From positions 116,583,033-116,647,032 of the forward strand of contig NC_089495.1 in assembly GCF_036850765.1 (NCBI RefSeq): a stretch of DNA of 64,000 nt, in the 5' to 3' direction. The DNA is from Saccopteryx bilineata (lineage: Eukaryota; Chordata; Mammalia; Chiroptera; Emballonuridae). A program made the position numbers and the translations under genes. The notes under the pieces are model-generated. The model did not search any database. It was not told the origin of the DNA and saw nothing but the letters and a program-made list of their open reading frames with translations. How positions within the stretch are numbered: position 1 is the stretch's first letter; each line of letters starts with the position of its first letter. Of the stretch, positions 38,321 to 49,485 are shown in pieces.

Positions 38321-39015
38321 GTAAAATAATTTTATGTAATTCAGAATTTCAGTATATTAGCTGAAAAGGAACTTCTGGTACAGTTTAAAATCATTTTTGC
38401 ATAATTAGCACAAACTGTTTAATTCATGATTCCTTTCAAAATTTTGTAAATCTTAGTATGAACTTTTTTTGAATTTTACTTTTTGATACTTTTTGAGATT
38501 CTCTATACTAAGGGATATAGCAGAAATGGCAAGGTACATCTGAGTAAGAAACAAACATAAAGATTTTATTCCAGAAAATGGTCTGTGACACTTTTTGAGA
38601 AGGCTTACATTATATATTTTATCAAGTAAAACTTTTAAAAGGTTAGGATTTAAAAACAATGGAAAATTATGATAAAATACACAATATTGTAAAGTTTTTC
38701 AGTAATTTGGTTTCTTTTAAGAAAATAGTACATGGTTAAAATAGTGATATTAATAAATACAGTTAGATAATAAATATATACTAACTCTTTAAGGGGCAGG
38801 ACAATCTAATATCAGCAACTTAGAGAATAGATACAAGTTTTTAAATATTTACTTAATAACTTAAAATAATAAAGTCTATTGATTATGAAGTATATAAATA
38901 CCTTAATTAAAACATTACTACTTTTAAGTTGTTTCTATTTTTTACAATTATTTTGATGCTTGTCTTTAAAGTTTTAATTTTAGATTTAAATTAAGTAATT
39001 TTTTTAAAACATTAG
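38321..39015 (+). other. intron F-G (695 bp)
   Basis: AT-rich, GT-AG ends, no repeat or second gene recognised. A minus-strand ORF across 38453-38659 has no family features. Confidence 0.88.
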
Positions 39016-39078
39016 GATCGAGGGGTCAAAGAAGATGAACTTCAGAGTATATTAAATTACCTACTTACAATGCATGAG
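39016..39078 (+). CDS. NBEA: NBEA exon G (21 codons, phase 0 to 0)
   Basis: The acceptor is aaaacattag, which has a weak pyrimidine tract; the donor is gag|gtagga. It encodes DRGVKEDELQSILNYLLTMH plus Glu. At 63 bp it is the shortest exon here and is frame-neutral. It is followed by the 95-bp intron G-H, so the two exons may be recognised as a unit by intron definition; that last point is inference. Confidence 0.96.
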
Positions 39079-39173
39079 GTAGGACATGGTCTGTGTCTTT
39101 ATTTTAATTATTTTATTCAAAGCATTAGAATAAAATTTTAACTGAAGAAATACTTGTGATTCTTATTATGCAG
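39079..39173 (+). other. intron G-H (95 bp)
   Basis: Very short GT-AG intron between two in-phase exons; the donor is gag|gtagga and the acceptor is ttattatgcag. It is near the lower practical size limit for mammalian introns, and contrasts with neighbours of 3 to 18 kb. Confidence 0.95.
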
Positions 39174-39271
39174 GATGAAAATATTCATGATGTGTTACAG
39201 TTACTAGTGGCTTTAATGTCAGAGCACCCAGCCTCAATGATACCAGCATTTGATCAAAGAAATGGAATAAG
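39174..39271 (+). CDS. NBEA: NBEA exon H (32 codons plus 2 bases)
   Basis: The acceptor is ttattatgcag; the donor is aag|gtatga. It encodes [20 protein letters not shown], then [11 protein letters not shown]. The terminal ag pairs with the first g of exon I to give Arg. The [14 protein letters not shown] helix and FDQRNG loop are shared with LRBA, while the leading DENIH fits NBEA. Confidence 0.97.
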
Positions 39272-39559
39272 GTATGAGTATTTTTAATAGATTTTAATTG
39301 AGAATATTTGTGCTTCCTAGAATAGCTTCTATTCCATGAACTTTGGAGTAAATATGTTACCAGTAAAAATAGAGTGGAGCCGTAGAAAAAGCATTTTACA
39401 AGATCCACATTGGAAGAAGATGAGGCTTTGGCAGTACGATTTATTTGAGGTTGAAATAGGAGGCTGCCACAGGTTTCTAGTGCCTCATGTCCTTCCCAAG
39501 CAAAAGTCCAGTTTTGTCTTCACTAAGCCAAGTATAAAGATTAAAGTCTAGATATTCTG

Positions 39560-39880
39560 CACCATGGTTTATCCCACATCAAAGTTTAGTCCAGCCCAGG
39601 CACCGATCAAAACTTGCTCTTGGGAGATTGTGAGGCTGGTGGTCCACAGGTGGCTGCCAACCCACGCAGCATGGCTGCTGATTGCCGACCCCGTGAACGA
39701 ATGAACTGGGCAAGCTCATTTCCAGGTAGGAAGAGAGAGAGAGAGCTTTATTAAACCTGTGTTTTTATCTGAGGGCTAGGAAAGACTGGTTTATCTTTAA
39801 ACCAACCAATCAGTTTCTGTAAAATTCTGCAGGCTTGCGTTGATTCCTCCCAATAACCAACTGATGAAGTACATAGAAAA
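39560..39880 (-). mobile_element. candidate ERV solo LTR
   Basis: Read on the minus strand there is a CCAAT-type attggtt, a TATA-like gataaaa, then aataaagctctctctctctc (polyadenylation signal and R region) and about 150 bp of GC-richer sequence like a U5. No internal retroviral genes are present. Edges and target duplication were not found, so this is a structural guess. Confidence 0.4.
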
Positions 39881-39958
39881 TGGGTCTCAGGTGTTAAGAA
39901 GAGTAATTAAATTGTTAGAATTGTTAGTGCAATAAAGACAGTTCAAATAGTGGGAAGA

Positions 39959-40004
39959 ACAATATATATATATTGTGTGTGTATCTGTACACACACACAC
40001 ACAA
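39959..40004. repeat. self-complementary (TA)/(TG)/(CA) tract
   Basis: acaatatatatatattgtgt followed by a CA run ending acaatgt can fold as a hairpin. It is likely a microsatellite by-product. Confidence 0.7.
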
Positions 40005-41394
40005 TGTAGGAAGATAAATGCATGGTATAATTTAGCAAAGGATGACATAAGAAAAATTGAGTTTAGGCTCAAGAACTACATAGATGGTGGCCAGGATTGG
40101 AGGTCCATAGAATGATAAATTTCGATTTTAAGATGAAGTTATAAATTAGAATTAGAGAAGTAAAGATTTTTTAACAGGGAACTGATTTGCTCAGATTTTC
40201 ATTTTGAAAGTATACAGTCAGCTGTGTGGGAAATGAGCTGCAGAGGGACAGAACTGATGTCGCGAGATCAGTAGAGACTGTTTTGTTCATCAGTATTAGG
40301 GGTGATGGGTCAGGGCAGTGGCGGTGCAATGGCAAGAACACATGAAAAATGCTTTAGGACAAGAGGACAAAAAGCAAAAGAATTGGAAGACTGACTTTAA
40401 TTATGAAGATTGTAAAGTAATTATACAGACAAGTGAGACATAGTTTCTTGATTAGCATTCTGAAGTTACACTTACATCCTAGTCCCTTGGGAATTTTCCT
40501 TTTTTATATTTTCTGGAATCTGAGTTATTGGAATGAAGAAGAAATCTAGTTTACTCCATGTGCAACTCAATGGAAAAATAAATCAATGTTAATAATTAAT
40601 ATTCACAACCCAAGCTGATGAATTAGGATTTAACTATTTTACCATGTTACAAGTAAATATTCATTAACTGATTTGGCAGTAAATTTCCTATTAATACTGG
40701 ATTGCAGTTCTCTGTATCTTGTTTTGTAAGAAACACTTATCTAATTGTGAAGGAAATCCTAGGTGTTTTCATAGGTCAAATGTTAATAATAATTTCTATT
40801 GGTGCAGAATAGATCTTCTACCTTTTTTTCATTCAATTCAAAGTTATTCCTGGGAAATAAGAATTCTGTAGATATACCAATTCCAAATCTAAGTATATTC
40901 ACATTTGTAGGCTTTGAGCTTTTTCCTTTGGATCTCAAAATTATTTTGGTTGTAGAATGTTTTTTCTTAAGATTTCTTGAATATTTCTTATCTGAAATAT
41001 GTAACTTTTCTATTCTCATACTTGTCTTTTTTTCCTTACTGTTCCTTAAAAGTTCTGAAAATAGAGTTCATTGTAAATACATTTAGGAATTTGAAAAATT
41101 ATTCCCCAAGGAAAATAAATCACTATAGTTGATCTTTACTCATTCTCTATTCTTCAGTAGAATAATGCAGTAAAAAAGGCAGTGTTAACAATATATTATT
41201 TTTTTGAATAGTATAAGCTACTGTGAAAAATAAAATTGTTGTCACTAACTTTATTTATTCCACTTTTTTGATGTTGTTGAAATGATTGGAAAATTATTCT
41301 GCATCTGCTATTACCAGTTATTTTGTTTAGCCTTGATTACCTTCAAAATATAGAATGACATTTGTCCAATCATGGGGTAAAGGTATAATGGCTA

Positions 41395-41762
41395 CCATAG
41401 CAGAAGGTATCTTAAGACCAACAAAAGAAGCACGCAACTGCATAGAATATAACAGAATTTATTAAGGGTAATTTACTTACAGGAAGACTGACTGTAAGTC
41501 TTCCTGTCAGAAGACAGGTCAGAACAGAAGCGAGGGCCCAGCAATTCTGGGCAGATTATTCTCCATTAGGTTAGCGCTAGGTCCCATCCCTCTACCAGGA
41601 TGATACTCATATAGGTTATCATCCTGTCTGTTACTAACAAACGTATTTATGGTCAAAGAAGGCCTTGATATGCTACTAAGAGCAGTGAGGTTGGTCTAAG
41701 ATCAAAGCAAGAAAGGACACAATGATGAAGAAAGTTTTTGTTCACATCTACAACTATACAAC
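41395..41762 (-). mobile_element. candidate ERV solo LTR
   Basis: On the minus strand there is unique U3-like sequence, then a perfect 11-bp hairpin (acaggaagact/agtcttcctgt, 41481-41509), then aataaattctg as a polyadenylation signal and a short T-rich end. No viral coding sequence is present. The target duplication was not found. Confidence 0.4.
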
Positions 41763-42630
41763 ATTTTAAAAATTTTATTTACAAAACGATATTTAATACA
41801 GTGAAGTACATTCTATTTCTATAGTTAGAGTCACCATTGCCACTCTGAAAGACCCTTTCAGATAATATGAAATTTTAACATATGCAATAAAATTTCTAAA
41901 GTTTCTACAAATATTATACTGATTATGATCCTGTTCTGATAGAGTGTTTGAAGTGACTTTTTAGGTTAGGTAAGTTTATATTTTACTATAGACTTATTTG
42001 CTTCAAATAACAGATAACTTTTCAAACTAATTTCAGTAAAGAGAATGTGTTTGGTGTAGAACTGCCATTAGGGCAAGACTCAGGAATTGGAAAGCTATAT
42101 GGAAATAAGTTTGCTTCCTCTGCTACTTTCTGTATATAGACGTGTGTCTGTAAATAAAGCAAAGTTATCCTATAGTTTTCTTAAAAAATTATTTCTTAAT
42201 TCAAGAGCCCAACAAAGACTAGATATTGTTTCTTTCATATTATTTTGAATTCTGAGAAAAGGGAAATAAATGGGCAGATCAATGGTCCAAAGGTCATCAA
42301 GTACAAATGTCAGAGGCAATTCTACTAAGTAGAAGAGGAAATGGGCTTCATTCTGCATGTATCATATAGTAAAATAGAAACTTTTATCCCATGTGCTGGG
42401 AGTCAACACTTAAGAACAACCAATCATATTGACCTTTGTATTATATATTTGAAGGCCAAATTTAAAGAAAAATTAATAAAATGTACTAATTTTTTATTTT
42501 TTCAAAGAACTTGAAACCTGAGAGGTATTTTATATTTTATATCTGTGTAATTTATTTTGTAAAGAACACAGTGCTTATATTTTTAATATTTGTAGGAGTT
42601 TAAAAGATCATTGATTTCTATATTTCTCAG

Positions 42631-42723
42631 GGTAATCTACAAACTATTGGCTTCAAAAAGTGAAAGTATTTGGGTTCAAGCTCTAAAGGTTCTGGGATAC
42701 TTTCTGAAGCATTTGGGTCACAA
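42631..42723 (+). CDS. NBEA: NBEA exon I (1 base, 30 codons, 2 bases)
   Basis: The acceptor is tatttctcag|g; the donor is cacaa|gtaagt. It reads VIYKLLASKSESIWVQALKV, then LGYFLKHLGH, and the trailing aa is completed to Lys by exon J. It is an armadillo-like helix pair. At 93 bp, with the same phase at both ends, it could also be skipped without a frameshift. Confidence 0.97.
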
Positions 42724-43330
42724 GTAAGTTGATTTTTTAAAAATGAATGTACAAATATCTACTGAAATTGTCTGTTTATTAGGTTTGTAGCTAATGTAAC
42801 ATGAAATTTGACTGGAATAATTTCACAGTGGAAATAAATAGCTTTCTTTGAAAAAACTTGCAAAACTATTTTATAAAAGGATATTTATTAATAAAACTGT
42901 AGAACAAAATCACAATGTTAATAGCTTATTCCTATTTTCATGTTAAAAAGAAAATGCTGTTCATCTTAAGGATGTAATAAGATACTTAATCAAATAAAGT
43001 AAAGCACATCTGGATATAATTTCAATGAAAACTGACTTGACCCTGGAAATACAATGTGTACTGAGGTCTACCAAAGAGCTGTTCCTTTGCTTACATAATA
43101 AGTGTTTTATTATTTGTTGTATTCTTTTATAACATTGAGGCTTATTGATTACTTTTGTGATTTGAAAATCCTAGAATATCATTTTCCCCAAAACTCAGAA
43201 GTCTGTGATAGTTTCCCCAAAACTACCTGTGCAGTGTTTTTGATACAGTTGTGTTAGTGCATGAATACTCTTTATAAAAATCTATTTTTTATACAATTGA
43301 GCCCAAGAAGTTAGTGCTGTTATTTAAATA

Positions 43331-43926
43331 CAGTATGTCCATAAAGTCATGGTGCACTTTTGACCGGTCACAGGAAAGCAACAACAGACGATAGAAATGT
43401 GAAATCTGCACCAAATAAAAGGAAAACTCTCCCAGTTTCATACCGATTCAGTGAAGTTCGATGTGGGCTCATGCACACATTTTTTAGGGCTCCTTAGGTA
43501 CCTATCCCGTATAGCCTCTACAAACTCGTCACTGACTGATGGCCTACCAGAATGGGGTTTCTCCGCCAAACTGCCGGTTTCCTTCAACTGCTTATCCCAC
43601 TGAGTAATGTTATTCCTATGTGGTGGCGCTTCGTTATAAACGCGCCGATATTCACATTGCACTTTGGTCATGGTTTAAATTTAGGGAGCCACAGAACACA
43701 CTGAACTTTCCTCTGTACCGTCCACATCTCGACTGGCATGGCTGTGGGCTGCTCTGCTGTATACATGGTGTTACGTCATCATCTGTACATGCGTACATGC
43801 TGCCACATCATCCTACAGAAACTGGGAGGGTTTTCCTGTTATTTGTTGCAGATTTCACATCTCTATCATCTTTTGTTGCTTTCCTATGACCGGTCAAAAG
43901 TGCACCATGACTTTACGGACACACTG
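43331..43926. mobile_element. mariner-like element with transposase relic, copy 2
   Basis: A 596-bp relative of the 32484 element, with TA on both sides (43329-43330, 43927-43928) and the same long inverted repeats. The minus-strand relic 43438-43671 keeps EYRRVYNE, PPHRNNI, LKETGSL, SGRPSVS and IRDRYLRSPKK, but a stop breaks the frame upstream of it. It is non-autonomous. Confidence 0.88.
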
Positions 43927-44066
43927 TATTTCTAAGTGGGGTTCCTCTCAGAACCTTATAGTTGTCCATTCTTTTTGGTGTTTAAATTTACCAGGAGTTT
44001 ACTGTAACACTGGTGAAAACAGCAAAATCCAGATAAAACATCTCTAACATGCTATATAGTCTAGAA

Positions 44067-44234
44067 CAGCAGTTCTCAACCTGTGGGTTGCGACCCCGGC
44101 GGGGGTCAAACAACCAAAACACAGGGGTCGCCTAAAGCCAAATAAAATATGTATTTTCGATGGCTTTAGGCGACCCCTGTGTTTTGGTCTTTCGACCCCC
44201 GCCGGGGTCGCGACCTACAGGTTGAGAACCGCTG
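44067..44234. mobile_element. 168-bp palindromic hAT element, SPIN-like ends
   Basis: The two arms are almost perfectly complementary along about 80 bp each, meeting in an AT-rich centre near 44150. The perfect 8-bp duplication GTCTAGAA lies at 44059-44066 and 44235-44242. The ends ggttctcaacctg and gggtcgcgaccc match the 48-bp element at 13396. CpG content is high, so it looks young. Confidence 0.9.
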
Positions 44235-47200
44235 GTCTAGAAGGAAAGATATTATACTTTGGAGGAGATATGATGACTAAATGAGAGGTGGTATCCTGGA
44301 TTGGATCCTGAACAGAAAAAGGATGTGAGGGAAAACTGTTGGAATATGAATTAAATTTGTAGTTTCATTGATAATATTGTACCAAGTATTCAAAAGCTAA
44401 AGGGGACATCTGGTCACCATGACTGAGTGAGTGAACTTTATGCTTGCCTCTTCCCACAGACACATCAGAATTACAGCTTAATTATAGAGCAGCCATCACT
44501 GAAACCACCTTAGGACTAGTGGAACAAAACTCCTGTAACTAAGGAGGTAAAGAAGAAGCCACTTGGAGACTTGTAGGAGATATGGAGACATAGAATGGGC
44601 AGGTCCCACACCTACAATGTGGTGATTAAGATTTGAAAAAGATATCTCGGTTGCAATGGTCCATCCTGAGGAATGAGGGGTTCCAGCCCCAGACAGACCT
44701 CATCAGCTCAGGACAAAAACTGTTGGGAAGAGAAGTGGCCCTGTCATCTGAATACAACCCAGTGGGGATCCTACTGAATGAGATTGAGGGCTGTGGGAGA
44801 CCAAGCTGCTCTTCTTGAGGGTCCCACAATCACCAACTCACTTTAAGCTCCAGCTGAGAGGTAGCATCTCGGAAAACTGCAGGAACATGCAAGGAGAAAC
44901 TGAACTGACTGACTTAAGCATGAGGGCTGCAGGAGTGGGGCCAGGGCAGCTCTCTATAGGGATGGAAGTTCTGGCAGGCACCGTTATTGCTTTTCTCCCA
45001 TCTCGTTTGTTGGCTCAGGCTGGTTTCAAACCTGAGTCTGCATTAACCTGACTAATGTTCTTCACCTTGTCCTGGTGATTTCCTGAGACCGTGCCCCACG
45101 CAGCTCATGTGCTGGGTTCAGACCTATTCCAGTGGCTTTTCCACTCAAGTAGCAGGCCTTGGCTTATGCTGTGACTTTCCTAAAATCTCTCAAAAGTCCA
45201 TAAATCCCCAAGAAGCAGCAGCTGGCCTGAGCATACCCTGTACCTCCTACTAAGTGGCCACAAGCCAAATGCAAGTGGCAACAGATCTCAAAGTTGAATT
45301 GTAACTTTCACAAAGTGTCCCTAGGCCAGGCATAAGTGGAAGCCAGCCTTCACTTGGAATAGAGTTTTAACTAAGGAGTGATAAGCCTGGCAAAATGGCA
45401 CTTGTCTCTGGCCACATCATGGGGCCCACCACAGAACCCAAAGCTCTACACTAGTGGCAGCAGGCCTTGGTTCATGGTGTAACCTCTAGCAAGTGCCCTC
45501 AAACCCAGCCCACTGACAACCAAACACAGATAACTTTCTAACTTGAGCTGGACACAAGCAACAGCTAACCTTGGACTGCACTGGAGCCCCTCCTAGAGGC
45601 TCTACAACAACATGCATGTTGGCTGGCGTCTCACCACACCATAGTGCCACCCAACCAGATCCACAAGTGGCATCCAAAAGGTGATATTGCCTGGCACTAA
45701 AACCCTGCTTAAAGTGTCTCCTACCTCATTAGGTCAGTTCCCACCCTACGTGTTGTCCACTGTAGTCATGTCCAGCCCTCACAAGCCAATAAGCCTGAAG
45801 GTCAGTTTTACCCATTGGCATGCCAAAGGTAATCAAGGTTCAGCTACAACAGGAGGGCACACTTAAACCACACAAGGGACAGTTTCAGAGTGCCAGCTTA
45901 GATGACTAAGGAGATTGTGTCACTGGTCCCCACTGGAAACCAACCATATATGGCCATTTTGCTGAGACTAGGTGATGTAGCAAATATACCTAACACATAG
46001 ACACAAACACAGGGAGACAGCCAAAATGAGGAGACAAAGAAATATGTCCCAGATGAAAGAACAGGACAAAATTTTAGAAAAATAACTAAGATGGAGTCAA
46101 GCAGTCTACCAAATACAGAGTTGAAAATCCTGGTTATGAGGATGTTCAATAAACTTAGGGGAAGAGTAGATGAACTCAGAACTTCAACGCAGAGATAGAA
46201 AACATAAAAATGGAGAAAGAAAACCTATAAATGAACCAGTCAGCATTAAAGAATACATTATTGGGAATCAATATCTGATTAACTGGAGCAGAGTGCCTAA
46301 TCAGCAATGTGGAAGACAACATAGCAGAAAACATCCAATTAGCACAGTGCAAAGAATAATAAAAATGAGGATAGTTCAAGGGACCTCTGTGGCAACATCA
46401 AGCATACCAACATTCACATCATGATGTGATGTGAAAGATGTGAGAGAGAACGGGAATAAAAACCTATTTAAAGAAATAATGACTAAAATCTTCCTACCCT
46501 GGTAAAGGACAAAGACACACAAATCCAGGAAGAAAAGAGTCCCAAACAATTTAAACCCAAAGAGGCCCACACCAAGACACCCCATAACTAAAGTGCCAAA
46601 AGTTAAGGAAAAAGAATCTTAAAAATAGCAATAAAAACAGCAGTTAGTTACTTATAAAGGAGCTCTCATAAGACTGTCAGCTGATTTCTCAACATAAACT
46701 GTGTAGGCCAGAATGGATTGGCAGTAAGTATCCAAAGTGATGCAGAGCATAGACCTAAAACCAAGGTTATTCTACCAAGCAAGACTGTTGCTTTAGAATA
46801 GGTGTTTCCCAGATAAGAAAAAAGCTAAAAAAAAAAAAAGGGAGTTTATCACTACTAAACGAGTATTTCAAACAATATCAATGAGTCTTCTTTCAGCGTA
46901 AAAGAAATGATGAAAAATATGAATAAAATATATATAGAAAAGAAGATTTCTAACTGACAATGGTAAACAGTAGAATCAGTGGATTAACCAAGTATAAAGC
47001 TAGTACAATGGTTAAAAAAGTAAGATCTTACAAAAGTAAAATTGTGCGTAATTACAACAGCAAATTAAGATATTCATAAAAACAATCACACAGAAAAGTT
47101 GTAAAAGAATAACAAAGCCAATGTGGATAGGGTGAGTAAAAACTGGAGTGATTTTAGAATGTATTTGTACTTAAATGAACATGAATTTGCAACAGAGCTC

Positions 47201-47814
47201 TAACTGTAGCTTGGTATACATGGAGTACATGGTAACCACAATCTGAAAACTTATAAGAGGTATATAAGAAATAAAGAGATATCCAACATAACACTGTAAG
47301 AAACCATCATAAAAGAATAGAGCAAGAGAATAAGAAATGAACAGAGAAGAACTACAAAAACAATCAGAAAACAATGAACAAAATGGCAGTAACTACCTAC
47401 CTATTAAAATTGTAAATGTACAAAATGCTCCAAATGACATATGATGGCTGAATGGATTAAAAACAAGACCTGTACAGACCCATTTTAGACAAACACAAAC
47501 TGAAAATGAAGAAATGAAAAAAAATTTATGCAAAAGGAAATGAAAATAAAGCTGGGGTAGCAATACTTGTATCTGACAAAGTAGACTTAAAATAAGGGCT
47601 TTAACTAGAGACAAAGAAAGGTATATCTTTTGTAAATATCTACATACCCACCATAGGAACTCCTAAATGTATAAAGCAAAAACTGACTTAATGTGAGAAA
47701 TTGACAGTATTGTAGTCATAGTAGGGGTCTTTAACATTTCATTAACATTAATGGATAGATCATTACAGCCAGAAAGTCAACAAGGAAACAGTATCCTTTA
47801 AAGACACACTAGAC

Positions 47815-48183
47815 CAGGGGTCTCAAACTTAACTCAGCATGTGGGCCGCAGAGCAAGATCACAGCCATTCGGAGGGCCGCACTAGGTCTACAAAAGGCAA
47901 CTGTTACGCAACACTTTTCTCACTGCAGTTGAAAACAAAAAAAAATCAGTACAACAAGCACAATCGTACATGCAGTTTACTCAGTGTCACAAAACGACCA
48001 GAAACTGTAGTTCGCATCACAACTGCTGTTAACTAAGCTAATATCTAGCTAGGATGCTAGAGAAATGAAAAATACAAGTAGGCCCCTAGGCTTACTTAAT
48101 TTTATCCAAAATATTTTGAACTTCGTGGATTAGTCTGCGGGCTGCACAAAATTGTTCGGCGGGCCGCGAGTTTGAGACCCCTG
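47815..48183. mobile_element. non-autonomous hAT inside L1 ORF2
   Basis: The ends caggggtctcaaac and gtttgagacccctg are perfect inverted repeats. The perfect 8-bp duplication CACTAGAC lies at 47807-47814 and 48184-48191, and the L1 text resumes directly after it. There is no transposase sequence in the 369 bp. Confidence 0.93.
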
Positions 48184-49073
48184 CACTAGACCCAATGGAA
48201 TTAACTAATATTTTCAGGACATTTCAGTGAAAAACAGCAAAATTTATAACTTGTCAACTGTACGCGGAACATTTTGCAGAGTAGACCGCATGTTAGGCCA
48301 CAAAATCAGTCTTAGTAAATTTAAGAAGATTAAAATGATATCAAGCATCTATTCTGTTCTCAATACTATGAAACTAGAAATCAATTATAAGAAGAAAACT
48401 GAAAAGCACACAAATGCATAAAAGTTAATTAACATGCTACTAAACAATGACTGGGTCAAGAATGAGATGAAGAATGAAATAAGAAGATACCTTGAGACAA
48501 ATAAAAATGAAAACATAATGACCCCAAATTAATGAGACAGAGATAAAGCAATTCTATGAGGGAAATTTATAGCAATATGGTCCTACCCTCAAGAAACAAG
48601 AAAAATATCAAATTAATAATCTAACCTTACAATTGAAAGAAATAGAAAGAGAGGGACAAGCAAAGCCTAAAGTGAGAAGAAAGGAAATAATAAATATGAG
48701 TGAATATGAACAAAATAGAGTCTAAAAAATAGTAATGGTCAATGAAACCAGGAGCTTGTTCTTTGAAAGGATAAACAAAATTGATAAAACCTTAGTTAGC
48801 CACACTTATCAGAAAAATAGTGAATGGGTGCAAATAAATAAAAACAAATGAAAGAGAAGGGAGAACTAAGGTCACAGAAATACAAAGGATTATAGGGGGA
48901 TACTATAAACAATTATATGTCAGCAAATTGGACAACCTGTTAAAAATAATTTCTCAAAATACTGTCTGCCAAGGCTGAATAAACCCACAACTTTATGATC
49001 AATTAATGTATGACAGAAGACGCAAGAGCATATAATGGAGTAAAGACAGTTTCTTTAACAAATGGTATTGGAA

Positions 49074-49485
49074 GCCCTGGCCAGTTGGCTCAGCGGTAGA
49101 GCGTCGGCCTGGCCTGCGGGGGACCCGGGTTCGATTCCCGGCCAGGGCACATAGGAGAAGCGCCCATTTGCTTCTCCACACCCCCCCCCTCCTTCCTCTC
49201 TGTCTCTCTCTTCTCCTCCCACAGCCGAGGCTCCGCAGTGGAGGCTCCATTGGAGCAAAGATGGCCCGGGCGCTGGGGATGGCTCCTTGGCCTTGGCCTC
49301 TGCCCCAGGCACTAGAGTGGCTCTGGTCGCGGCAGAGCGACGCCCCGGAGGGCAGAGCATCGCCCTCTGGTGGGCAGAGCATCACCCCTTGTGGGCGTGC
49401 CGGGTGGATCCCGGTCAGGCGCATGCAGGAGTCTGTCGGACTGTCTCTCCCCGTTTCCAGCTTCAGAAAAATACAAAAAAAAAAA
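49074..49485 (+). mobile_element. Rhin-type SINE, long-body subfamily
   Basis: Full-length and CpG-rich, with a perfect 17-bp target duplication aacaaatggtattggaa (49057-49073 and 49484-49500). It carries extra internal duplications, ggaggctcc near 49230 and ccttggccttggcctc near 49290. Among the youngest insertions here. Confidence 0.97.

Larger units (their letters stand above)
39272..42630 (+). other. intron H-I (3.4 kb)
   Basis: Two candidate minus-strand LTR-like blocks (39560-39880 and 41395-41762) and a dinucleotide palindrome (39959-40004) are listed separately. I recognise nothing in 40005-41394 and 41763-42630. Confidence 0.85.

Noticed and set aside
45486..45866. Short ORFs in GC-richer sequence upstream of exon J
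   Set aside because: They fall in the L1 5' UTR-like region and have no start context or family match.
46170..46424. ORF of 84 codons that looks like a gene
   Set aside because: It is a fragment of decayed L1 ORF1 in sense orientation, with no intact domain.
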